NCBI RefSeq assembly: GCF_036030735.1
Contig: NZ_CP107928.1
Coordinates: 9,734,001 to 9,798,000 of the forward strand
Reading direction: 5' to 3'
Length of the DNA stretch: 64,000 nucleotides
Source: Streptomyces sp. NBC_00425
Lineage (GTDB): Bacteria; Actinomycetota; Actinomycetes; Streptomycetales; Streptomycetaceae
Below are positions 1-7,419 of this stretch, piece by piece (the stretch's first letter is position 1; each line of letters opens with the position of its first letter). The translations under genes were made by a program, and so were the position numbers. The notes under the pieces are model-generated. The model was not told where the DNA came from. It did no database searches and worked only from the letters and a program-made list of their open reading frames with translations.

Positions 1-2
1 CG

Positions 3-2528
3 CTCCTGGGACCGGCCGTCGAACTCCCGGGCGCGCAGTCGCTCCTGTTCACCGGACGGCTCTCCCCGAACACGCACGGACGGCTGGTCGAACACACCGG
101 CGCCGGAGTCACCGTGCTGCCCGCCGCCGCACTCGCCGACGCCCTGCTGCACGCGGCCGGCGAGATCGGCTGCGAGCGGATCGACGAACTCGCCTTCCAC
201 GAGCCCCTGGTGATGCCCGAGCGCGGCGGCGTCCAGCTCCGCGTCGAGGTCGGCGAGCCCGACGCGGAGGGGCTGCGCGTCATGACCCTCCACTCCCGCA
301 GGGAGAACCGGCCGCAGGGCACGCCATGGACCAGCCACGCCCGCGCCGTACTCGCCGCCGAGGAGGACGCCGGCACACCGCCGTCCTGGAACCTCGAGGT
401 GTGGCCCCCGCTCGACGCCGACCCGGTCGACGTCACCGCTCTGGACAGCCTCGGCGGCCCGGACGGGCCGGGCGCGGTGCGTGCGGCCTGGCGGCGGGAC
501 GGCGAACTGTACGCGGAGATCGCCCTCGACCCGGGGGAGCCGCAGGAGCGGACGTCCGCCGACGGCTTCGGCGTCCACCCCGCTCTGCTCGGCACGGCCC
601 TGCGCCTCGCGGACCCGGCCGGCACGGCGCAGCCCCTCCACGCCCCCGACGCACGGCTGCCCAACCGGTGGCACGGCGTCACGCTCCATGCCGTCGGGGC
701 GTCCGTCGTGCGCGTACGCCTGACCCGCCAGGACGCGGACGGCCCCGGGCTCACGCTGGCCGTCGCGGACGACACCGGAGCCCCGGTGGCGACGATCGAC
801 GCCCTGACGTGGCGATCCGTCGCCGCGCACGACCTGCGGCAGGCGTCCGCCGCACAGCGCGGCGCCCTCCACACGCTCACGTGGGTCGAGGCGCGGACCC
901 GGGGGCGCGGCGCCCCCGCACCCCGGAGCTGGGCCGTCGTCGGCGACGACCCGTTCGAGGCGCGCCTCGGACTCATGGCCGCGGGCACGTATGCCGAGGA
1001 GTATCCCGACCTGCAGACGCTCGCGGTCAGGATCGAGACGGACGGCGTCGCGGCGCCCGACGTCGTCCTGGTCACGAGCCCACCGGCCGCCGACGGGACG
1101 GCCGGCGCCGTCCGCCGGTCCGCCGAGGACGTGCTCGGCCTCGCCCGGACCTGGCTCGCCGACCGCAGGCTCGCCGCCTCCCGGCTGGTCGTCCTCACCC
1201 GCGGCGCCACCGCGCACGAAGGCGACGACCCCGCCACGGCGGCGGTCGGCGCACTGATCCGCGCGGCCCAGGACGAGGCGCCCGGCCGGTTCGTGCTGGT
1301 CGACACCGACGGCACCAAGGCGTCCTGGCGGGCCCTGACGAAGGCGCTGACCACCGACGAGGACCACGTCATGCTGCGCCGCAGCGTCGTACGCGTGCCA
1401 CGGCTGGCCCGCGCCGACCTGACGGCCGGCACGACGGACCCGGCCTGTCCCCTCGACACGGCCGCCGGCGGCACGGCGTTGATCAGCGGCGCGGCCGGAC
1501 AGCTCAGCGCCTCCTTCGCCCAGCACCTGGTCACGCGGCACGGCGTGCGCGACCTGCTGCTGCTCGGGCAGCCGGGCGAGGACCCGGGCGTCGACGGGGC
1601 GACGGCAGCCGCGTGGAGGGAACTCGGCGTCCGCGTCGACACCGCGACCTGCGACCCGGCCGACCCGCACGCCCTGACGGCGCTCCTGCGCGACCTGCCC
1701 GCCGACCGCCCCCTGCGCACCGTCGTCCACACCGCGGCACACCCCCACGGCACGGACGGGACGCCGGGGCAGGCCGAGGAGAGCGGGGCCGGGGCGGCCG
1801 GGGGAGCGACGGTCGCCGGCAGTGCGCCGGGCCGGATCGGCGCCGCCCTGCACGCCGAGGCGCTGCGGATCCGGGCGCTGCGCGAGGCGATCGACGCCCT
1901 CGCGGAGCCCCCCGCGCTCGTCCTGCTGTCCGCCGCGGCCGGCGCCGAGGGCCCGGGGGACGCCGTCGACGCGGCGGCCGGCGCGCTGCTGGCCTCCTGG
2001 GCGCGGCAGCGGCGGTCGGCCGGAGCGCCCGCGGTCGCGCTCCGGGTCACGCCCGAGGCCACCGGCCCGCAGGTGTACGACGGGCTGTGGGACGCGGGCG
2101 AGGCGGCGCTGCTCGTCGCCGAACCGGACGTCGAGGCGCTCGCCGCGCGCGCCGCGTCCGGCGCCCTGCCGGCCCTGTGGCGGGGCCTGGTGCGCGTCCC
2201 CGCCCGGCGCACCGTCCAGCGGGCCGGCGACGGTCAGGGCGCCACGTTCAAGCAGCGTCTGGTCGCGCTGGACGGACCCGGCCGCGAACGGCTCCTGCTG
2301 GAACTGGTCCTCGACCACGCCGCCACCGCGCTCGGCCACGGCTCGGCGGGCGCCGTCGACCCGGACCGCAAGTTCCGCGAACTCGGCTTCGACTCGCTGA
2401 GCGCCCTCGCCCTGCGCAACTCGCTCAACGACGTCACCGCGCTGCGGATGCCGCCCGGCGTCGTGTTCGACCACCCCACCTCCGCCGAACTCGCGGCGCA
2501 CCTCGCGGACCGGCTCCTCGCACGGTAG
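3..2528 (+). CDS. Modular type I polyketide synthase, C-terminal part (degenerate DH, degenerate KR, ACP); 5' end outside window
   Basis: This is the end of a large PKS whose start lies upstream; the reading frame is open from base 3. It begins in a dehydratase domain that keeps the HxxxGxxxxP motif (residues 31-40 of the visible part), but the usual HPALLD motif reads HPALLG, with Gly at 591-593 in place of the catalytic Asp. A ketoreductase-like region follows (about 900-2200). Its nucleotide-binding motif reads SGAAGQLS instead of TGGTGxLG, and the catalytic Lys and Tyr positions (AKV and NYAAAN in the family) read AEA and VDAAAG. The protein ends in an acyl carrier domain with GFDSL (2385-2399), whose Ser should carry phosphopantetheine. 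There is no thioesterase after the ACP. Inference: the last extension leaves an unreduced beta-ketoacyl-ACP that other proteins must release. The domain assignment is firm; inactivity is inferred from missing residues. Confidence 0.93.
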   Translation, partial: LLGPAVELPGAQSLLFTGRLSPNTHGRLVEHTGAGVTVLPAAALADALLHAAGEIGCERIDELAFHEPLVMPERGGVQLRVEVGEPDAEGLRVMTLHSRRENRPQGTPWTSHARAVLAAEEDAGTPPSWNLEVWPPLDADPVDVTALDSLGGPDGPGAVRAAWRRDGELYAEIALDPGEPQERTSADGFGVHPALLGTALRLADPAGTAQPLHAPDARLPNRWHGVTLHAVGASVVRVRLTRQDADGPGLTLAVADDTGAPVATIDALTWRSVAAHDLRQASAAQRGALHTLTWVEARTRGRGAPAPRSWAVVGDDPFEARLGLMAAGTYAEEYPDLQTLAVRIETDGVAAPDVVLVTSPPAADGTAGAVRRSAEDVLGLARTWLADRRLAASRLVVLTRGATAHEGDDPATAAVGALIRAAQDEAPGRFVLVDTDGTKASWRALTKALTTDEDHVMLRRSVVRVPRLARADLTAGTTDPACPLDTAAGGTALISGAAGQLSASFAQHLVTRHGVRDLLLLGQPGEDPGVDGATAAAWRELGVRVDTATCDPADPHALTALLRDLPADRPLRTVVHTAAHPHGTDGTPGQAEESGAGAAGGATVAGSAPGRIGAALHAEALRIRALREAIDALAEPPALVLLSAAAGAEGPGDAVDAAAGALLASWARQRRSAGAPAVALRVTPEATGPQVYDGLWDAGEAALLVAEPDVEALAARAASGALPALWRGLVRVPARRTVQRAGDGQGATFKQRLVALDGPGRERLLLELVLDHAATALGHGSAGAVDPDRKFRELGFDSLSALALRNSLNDVTALRMPPGVVFDHPTSAELAAHLADRLLAR

Positions 2529-2559
2529 GCCCGGGGCGGGCGGCAGGCCCCGGAGCCGG

Positions 2560-2621
2560 CCGCCCGCACACGGGCAGCCCCCACACACACAAGCCGAGCC
2601 GCCCGAACACGGGCAGCCCCC
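2560..2621 (+). repeat. Pair of 23-bp direct repeats between the PKS and KASIII genes
   Basis: Two copies of a 23-base unit lie at 2560-2582 and 2599-2621 and differ at one base (CCGCCCG then C or A, then ACACGGGCAGCCCCC). They fill most of the short gap between the PKS stop and the next ribosome binding site. They may be remnants of a duplication or a processing or regulatory element; the sequence does not decide. Confidence 0.6.
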
Positions 2622-2659
2622 GACAGGACCAGCCAACACACAAGAAGGGAGGCGTGGTT

Positions 2660-3691
2660 GTGAGAACGCAAGGAGTGTTCCTCAGCTCGGTCGGGGTGTT
2701 CCTGCCCGATCCGGTGAGCGCGCAGGACGCCGTGGCCGACGGCCGCTACGACGAGGACGTCCACAAGGCGAGCGGCCTGACCGGCACCCATGTCGCGCAC
2801 GGTGTCCCCGCGCTCGACATGGCGGTCGCCGCGGCGCGACGCGCGGTGCAACGCTGGGGACGGGACGTCGAGGACATCGAGTCCCACGTCCACGGCGGCG
2901 TCTACCACCAGGGGCCCGACGGCTCCTACCCGCCCGCGTACATCCTGCGGGAACTCGGCACGGGGCCCATTCCCTCGCTGCACATCCGGCAGGGCTGCAA
3001 CGGCATGCTGGCCGCCCTCGAGGTCGTGATCGGGCAGATGACCGGCGCCGCCCAGGTGGAGACGGCGCTGCTGACCACGGCGCAGAACTTCCAGACGCCG
3101 CTCATCGACCGCTGGCGCGGCTTCGGCGACTCCTACATCCTCGCCGACGGCGCCGCGGCCGCCGTGGTCAGCACCGAGAGCGGCTTCGCCGAGGTGCGCT
3201 CCCTCAACTCCGGGACGCTGGCCGAACTGGAGCAGTGGCACCGCGGGGACGAGTCGCTGCTGCCGCCCCAGGACGGCACGGGGCGAGAGGTCGCCGTCGC
3301 CGAGCGGGCCGCGCTGTTCAACGAGCGGGAGATGTCGCTCGCCGAAACGGTCGAGCGCATCGGCGAGTTCGACCTGTCCATCGTCCAGCGCTCCCTGGTG
3401 GAGGCCGGCCTCAACGCCTGCGACATCGCCAAGGTCGTCCCGATCAACCAGGACGGCCGCATGATCGAGTACGCGGTCATGGGCCCGCTGGGCCTGCCCA
3501 TGTCCCGTTCCAGCTGGGACTTCGGCCGCACCGTCGGCCATGTCGGGGCGGCCGACCTGCTCATCTCGCTCGACCACCTGGTGCGCACCGGCGAGGTGGC
3601 GCCAGGAGACCACGTCCTGCTGCTCTCCCAGGGACCCGGCTGGATCAGCTCCGCCGGAGTCGTGACGATCAAGGAAGTTCCGTCATGGTGA
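2660..3691 (+). CDS. KASIII-like (FabH-fold) acyltransferase/condensing enzyme
   Basis: This 343-aa thiolase-fold protein belongs to the 3-oxoacyl-ACP synthase III superfamily. The candidate nucleophile is Cys113 in RQGCNGML. The residues that usually supply His (HQAN) and Asn (GNTS) differ here: the first reads VPINQDG, and the later motif is GHVGAAD, which recalls the GH-G--D signature of the DpsC/CerJ type of KASIII rather than FabH. Such members transfer or condense acyl groups in natural-product pathways. GTG at 2660 was chosen because AAGGGAGG lies at a good distance; an in-frame GTG at 2654 is too close. The gene overlaps the next hydrolase by a few bases, so the two are co-translated. 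Likely roles are chain release, acyl transfer or C-C bond formation with the PKS product; the substrate cannot be read from sequence. Confidence 0.85.
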   Translation: MRTQGVFLSSVGVFLPDPVSAQDAVADGRYDEDVHKASGLTGTHVAHGVPALDMAVAAARRAVQRWGRDVEDIESHVHGGVYHQGPDGSYPPAYILRELGTGPIPSLHIRQGCNGMLAALEVVIGQMTGAAQVETALLTTAQNFQTPLIDRWRGFGDSYILADGAAAAVVSTESGFAEVRSLNSGTLAELEQWHRGDESLLPPQDGTGREVAVAERAALFNEREMSLAETVERIGEFDLSIVQRSLVEAGLNACDIAKVVPINQDGRMIEYAVMGPLGLPMSRSSWDFGRTVGHVGAADLLISLDHLVRTGEVAPGDHVLLLSQGPGWISSAGVVTIKEVPSW

Positions 3692-4524
3692 CATCCGCCG
3701 CGGTGCCCGTCGCCGGCACCGAGCTCTACTACGAGACACGGGGCACGGGCCCTCTCCTGGTCGCCATGGACGGTGCGGGCGGCGACGCCCGGCGCATCCC
3801 CGGCCTGGTCGACCGCCTCGCCGACCACTACACGGTCCTCACCTACGACCGGCGCGGCATGTCGCGCAGCGCGGCCGGCGACCCGATGCCGCCCCTGACG
3901 CCGCGCACCCACGCGGACGACCTGGCCCTGCTGCTGAAGTCGCTCACCGACGAGCCCGCGCTGCTCTTCGGCACGAGTCTCGGAGCGCACGTGGGCCTGC
4001 ATCTGCTGGCCCGCCACCCGCAGCTGGTGGCCACGCTCGTGGCGCACGAGCCCTCGGAGTTCTACTTCCTGACCGGAGCCGAGCGCGAGCTCGCCGGACA
4101 GGTGGTGCGCACGGCGTGCGACACCTACCGGCAGCAGGGGTTCGGCCCCGGCATGGTCAGCTGGGCGGCGTTCAACGACATCGACTACGGCAACCTGCAG
4201 TTCGAGCCCGGGGCCCGGCTGTCGCCGATGACGGACGAGCAGAAGGCCAACATCGACTTCTTCATCACGCACGAGATGCCCGCCTACACCGAAGTCCACC
4301 TCGACGACGCCGGCTTCGACGTGCTGCGCGCCGAGGCCGGCCGGCTCGTCCTCGCCACCGGCGCCCCCTCCGAGGGCAACTGGTCCTACCGCTGCACCGT
4401 CGCTCTCGCGCAGCGGCTCGGCAAGGAGACCGAGGAGCTGCCCGGCGGGCACGTCGGCCTCAAGACCCACCCCAGGGCCTTCGCGGCACGCCTGCGCAAG
4501 ATCCTCAGGAACCAGGGCCACTGA
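3685..4524 (+). CDS. Alpha/beta hydrolase
   Basis: This 279-aa single-domain alpha/beta-hydrolase has the nucleophile elbow GTSLG, so Ser is the predicted nucleophile, and a C-terminal GGHVGL segment that should supply the catalytic His. An oxyanion-type segment (MDGAGGDAR) follows the first strand. There is no signal peptide, so it is cytosolic. ATG at 3685 overlaps the stop of the KASIII-like gene and implies translational coupling. In tetronate clusters an alpha/beta-hydrolase-fold protein often acts after glycerate attachment; an editing thioesterase or a tailoring hydrolase is equally possible here. Family assignment is firm, specific role open. Confidence 0.88.
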   Translation: MVTSAAVPVAGTELYYETRGTGPLLVAMDGAGGDARRIPGLVDRLADHYTVLTYDRRGMSRSAAGDPMPPLTPRTHADDLALLLKSLTDEPALLFGTSLGAHVGLHLLARHPQLVATLVAHEPSEFYFLTGAERELAGQVVRTACDTYRQQGFGPGMVSWAAFNDIDYGNLQFEPGARLSPMTDEQKANIDFFITHEMPAYTEVHLDDAGFDVLRAEAGRLVLATGAPSEGNWSYRCTVALAQRLGKETEELPGGHVGLKTHPRAFAARLRKILRNQGH

Positions 4525-4536
4525 CCCCCCAAGGCC

Positions 4537-4577
4537 GTGGCAGGGGGGCGGGACCGGACGGCCCCGCCCCCTGCCAC
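4537..4577. terminator. Strong hairpin between convergent genes
   Basis: An almost perfect GC-rich inverted repeat (GTGGCAGGGGG on the left arm, CCCCCTGCCAC on the right) with a short loop sits just after the hydrolase stop and before the 3' end of the convergent gene ending at 4657. It can serve both strands as a factor-independent terminator of the Streptomyces type, without a long U tract. Confidence 0.75.
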
Positions 4578-4656
4578 GCCCCGGCCCGGCCGCGTGCCGC
4601 CCCCCGGCCCCGCCGCGTGCCGGCCCCGGCTGCCGCCGGGTGCGGGTCTGGCTTGG

Positions 4657-5643
4657 CTACCGCCGGGCGGCGGTCCGGCGGCCCGGCACCGACTCGCCGA
4701 TCCAGTCCAGGAGTTCGTGCCCGGCGGCGCTGAGCAGACCCGGCCGGTCCAGGAGCGAGTGGTGCAGCTCGCTCGAGCAGGCCCGCGCCGAGCGCACCGC
4801 CTCCTCCAGGAGCGCCGCCTGCGCGCCCTTGGCCCGTTCCAGGGCCGCGGTGCGCAGCCTGAGGAGGTGGACATAGCCGAACAGCGTGTGCAGACAGCGG
4901 GCCGCGGTCCACCACGTGCCCTGCCAGCACACGAAGATCTTCACGTCGCGTCCGTGCGGCCCGTCCCCGCGCGCGGGGGCGAAGTGGTCGTCGGTGCGCT
5001 GTATCTCGTTGAGCCACAGGTGCAGCGCCTCGTGGTACAGCGACTCCTGCAGGCTGTACACGGACGGCTCGGTGAACATGAAGCCGGGCGGCAGATGATG
5101 CAGACCGAGCCCCGTCAGGAAGGCGGTGAAGGGCAGCTCCCGGAACGAGCAGGACGCCATGGTCTCGCCCAGCGGCGCCTGTTCGCGGCGCGGCTTGAGC
5201 AGGACGAGCACGCTGATGAACGCCTCCACGGCCCGCGCGGCCTCAGGACACAGGCCCGCCAGCGTGTCCACCGCCTCCGTCATCCAGGCCGTCGTACGCG
5301 GCCCCGGCCGCACCGTGCGGTACCCGGACAGGCCCACGTCCGCCAGGGTCGCAGGCCCCAGCGCCGTCGCGTACCGCAGCCGCAGCGCGCCGCTGCCGAA
5401 CTCCACCAGTTCGCAGTCCTCGCGCCCGGTGTACGCGGTCCGCGACCGCGGCCCGCACTCCGGGGCCCGGCCGAGGTTGAGCCGGCGGCACAGATGCGGC
5501 GGCAGCGGATCCACCGGCCCGGGGCCGGACCAGGGGGCGGGGCCGGCGGCGGCGCTCGTGAGCAGGGCGGCGTACCGCTGCCGGACGACGGTGAGGCCGC
5601 GCGGTTCCGTGCGCGTCCGCTCCCGTGCGACGACGGTGCTCAT
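4657..5643 (-). CDS. HExxH-motif protein, candidate peptide-modifying oxygenase or metallopeptidase
   Basis: This 328-aa protein has HEALH at residues 204-208, inside a long amphipathic stretch (SLYHEALHLWLNEIQ), a metal-binding HExxH helix. Around it the protein does not resemble secreted peptidases: there is no signal peptide or propeptide. Its size and intracellular nature fit the HExxH proteins found in ribosomal-peptide clusters (formerly the HEXXH putative peptide modification family; some members are 2-oxoglutarate-dependent peptide beta-hydroxylases). It is the last gene of a four-gene minus-strand operon, 21 bases after the HELGH gene. Inference: it modifies the peptide encoded at 7056-7244. 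A cytosolic zinc protease is the main alternative. Confidence 0.72.
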   Translation of the reverse strand: MSTVVARERTRTEPRGLTVVRQRYAALLTSAAAGPAPWSGPGPVDPLPPHLCRRLNLGRAPECGPRSRTAYTGREDCELVEFGSGALRLRYATALGPATLADVGLSGYRTVRPGPRTTAWMTEAVDTLAGLCPEAARAVEAFISVLVLLKPRREQAPLGETMASCSFRELPFTAFLTGLGLHHLPPGFMFTEPSVYSLQESLYHEALHLWLNEIQRTDDHFAPARGDGPHGRDVKIFVCWQGTWWTAARCLHTLFGYVHLLRLRTAALERAKGAQAALLEEAVRSARACSSELHHSLLDRPGLLSAAGHELLDWIGESVPGRRTAARR

Positions 5644-5664
5644 CGGGTGTCCTCTCGCGTCGGG

Positions 5665-6546
5665 TCAGGGGTTGTCACCGGTGTGCAGCCGGGCCAGCGA
5701 CGCCCGCGCGTACACCACCTGGTAGCCGGGCACGGTGAACAGGGACTCCCGGAAGACGCCCGCCCGCGGGGACACCAGAGCCTCGAACCCGTCGTGCGGG
5801 CCGTACAGTTCGGCCCGTTCGGCCAGGAAGAAGTGAAGGTTGAGGGCGTCCACGCGACGCTGTCTGAGCCACCACAGGCGCCGCTCCTCAGCGCCGCCGC
5901 GGGCCGCCAGATACGCGGCGACGACCTGCTCCTCCCAGCGGTGCGCGAGCCGTTCCGAGGCGAGCTGGCCGCGCGCCGTGCGCACCGGCCGGGCCCGCTC
6001 GTACAGGCAGTGGCCCAGCTCGTGGGCCACGCCGGCCAACGCCCCGAGCGTCGGCCCGTCCTGCCCGTGCACGACGGGGCGGCTGTGCTCGTCGTCGACC
6101 GTGCGGAACGTGGTCGGCTCGTCGAGCGAGGACTGGGCCAGCACCTGGCGGACGGCGTCGGCGCGGCCGCGCAGCAGGGGGAGCTCCGGGATGATCTCGG
6201 CGGCGCGGGCGTGGGTGGGGTGGTGCAGCACCGTGTCGTCCGCGAGCCCCGGCAGCGCCAGTTCCATCAGCCGCGCCAGGTCGCCGGCGCGCAGCGGCAG
6301 GGCACAGGCGTAGGCGCCGGACCGCACCACCGTGCGCATCTGACGCAGGGTCGCGTCGGACAGGGCCCGCAGCCAGGGCGCCGACCGCAGGCGGGCGAGG
6401 GCGGCCGCGCGGCCCGCCAGCAGCCGCTCCAGCACCTCTCCGCCGCCCAGCAGCGCCTCGCGCTGCAGGCGCCGCAGCTGGTCGCGGTAGGCGGCGATGC
6501 CGGGCCCGTACCCGCGCAGCAGGGCGGTGTCGATGGTGTCCGGCAT
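5665..6546 (-). CDS. HELGH zinc-metallopeptidase-like protein of a putative RiPP operon
   Basis: This 293-aa soluble protein has HELGH at residues 175-179, followed by Glu-rich helix SERLAHRWEEQVV (Glu198, 205, 206), which could give the third metal ligand of a gluzincin-like site. The N-terminal half is helical and rich in Leu/Arg. The start at 6546 lies 6 bases after the stop of the preceding gene (6553), so it is co-translated. A role as leader peptidase, or as a second HExxH-type modifying enzyme, for the upstream small peptide is inferred from context. I could not place it in a named peptidase family with certainty. Confidence 0.72.
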   Translation of the reverse strand: MPDTIDTALLRGYGPGIAAYRDQLRRLQREALLGGGEVLERLLAGRAAALARLRSAPWLRALSDATLRQMRTVVRSGAYACALPLRAGDLARLMELALPGLADDTVLHHPTHARAAEIIPELPLLRGRADAVRQVLAQSSLDEPTTFRTVDDEHSRPVVHGQDGPTLGALAGVAHELGHCLYERARPVRTARGQLASERLAHRWEEQVVAAYLAARGGAEERRLWWLRQRRVDALNLHFFLAERAELYGPHDGFEALVSPRAGVFRESLFTVPGYQVVYARASLARLHTGDNP

Positions 6547-6552
6547 GCACGC

Positions 6553-6960
6553 TCACCGGGCCGCCGGCTGCGCGGCGGGCACGCCGGGCTCGATGTGGAG
6601 GCTGATCTCCCAGCGGTCCGCGAGCTCCTGGAGCTCGCGCACGAGCGGGCCGGCCCACGGCGGGCCGCCGGGCAGCAGCACCGCCACGTCGCCCACCGCG
6701 CCGACCCGGTACAGGATCTGTTCCAGCACCCGGGCGCAGGCGCCTTGGGCGTCGGCGCCGTCCGGGCCCGGCAAGGCCAGCGACTCGGCCGGGCCGGCGG
6801 TCAACCGCCCTACGTCGAGGGCGGGACGGAGCGGATGCAGCACCAGCGCGGCCGCCCGCAGCTGCGTCAGCGCGGCCCGCGTGACCTGCTGCGCGCCGGC
6901 GTCGACGGCCACGACCCTGATGTGCCGCACCAGCGTCGTGTCGGGAGTGTGCAGGGACAT
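6553..6960 (-). CDS. Short tetrapyrrole-methylase-fold-like protein (N-lobe only)
   Basis: This 135-aa protein matches the opening half of the tetrapyrrole methylase fold: a first strand and loop (IRVVAVDAGAQ), then a helix ending in AALVLH where the family has ADVVLY, then GDVAVLLPGGPP where the family has the GDP motif, then a late strand leading to IEPGVPA like the family's iPGvsA. The canonical SAM loop (VGxGPG) is degraded and the C-terminal lobe is absent; normal members are about 250 aa. Split borosin peptide N-methyltransferases share this fold, which is notable beside a small peptide gene. GGAAGGA precedes ATG 6960. Assignment is by eye and moderate; enzymatic activity is doubtful. 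A binding or scaffold role is possible. Confidence 0.6.
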   Translation of the reverse strand: MSLHTPDTTLVRHIRVVAVDAGAQQVTRAALTQLRAAALVLHPLRPALDVGRLTAGPAESLALPGPDGADAQGACARVLEQILYRVGAVGDVAVLLPGGPPWAGPLVRELQELADRWEISLHIEPGVPAAQPAAR

Positions 6961-7055
6961 GGCTGTGTCCTTCCGGGGAGATGCCGTACGGCCCGACCGA
7001 CGCGGACGGCCGGGGACGCGCCCGAGGGGGCGGGCGCGTCCCCGGCCCGCCTCCC

Positions 7056-7244
7056 TCAGTCGGCGGGCCCTGTTCCGTCGCTGATGTCCGCGACGAGCTG
7101 CTCCAGGTCGGTCGGGATCGCGGACTGCAGACGCGGGGCGAGAGCCGCAGCCCCGCCTCCGCCTCCGCCGTCGCCTCCGCCGTCGACGTTGACGTATTCG
7201 ACGGTCTCGACGCCGTCGACGGGCCCGTTGGCCGAATCGGACAT
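7056..7244 (-). CDS. Candidate RiPP precursor peptide, 62 aa, Gly-rich centre
   Basis: ATG 7244 follows a consensus AGGAGG by 4 bases, so translation is well supported despite the short length. The 62-residue product is acidic, has no Cys, and shows three parts: an acidic N-terminal segment ending EYVNVD, a run of Gly and Asp (about residues 22-31), and a C-terminal segment LAPRLQSAIPTDLEQLVADI followed by SDGTGPAD. The Gly run looks like a hinge between two functional parts, as between leader and core, but which end is the core cannot be told. It is the first gene of the operon with the methylase-like and two HExxH proteins. No signal peptide and no membrane segment are present. Precursor status is inferred from size, position and neighbours. 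Confidence 0.68.
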   Translation of the reverse strand: MSDSANGPVDGVETVEYVNVDGGGDGGGGGGAAALAPRLQSAIPTDLEQLVADISDGTGPAD

Positions 7245-7419
7245 GGAACCTCCTGCACGATGCGGGGGACCCGGACGGCAGCCCCGGTCCCGCGTGACTG
7301 GTCGCAGCCACGATCCGCCCCCGGCTAAAGCGGGGGCTGCGCGCCTGCTGGGACGAGCCCGCGCTTCGAGCCGCCGCCGAAGCCCCGCCCGCGAAAGCCC
7401 CGTTCAGGGAAGGCCCCGC

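Noticed and set aside
326..2650. Long frame in the +1 register over the PKS gene, reading on into the KASIII gene
   Set aside because: Arg/Gly/Pro-rich shadow of the PKS reading frame; the KASIII gene has its own ribosome site and start at 2660.
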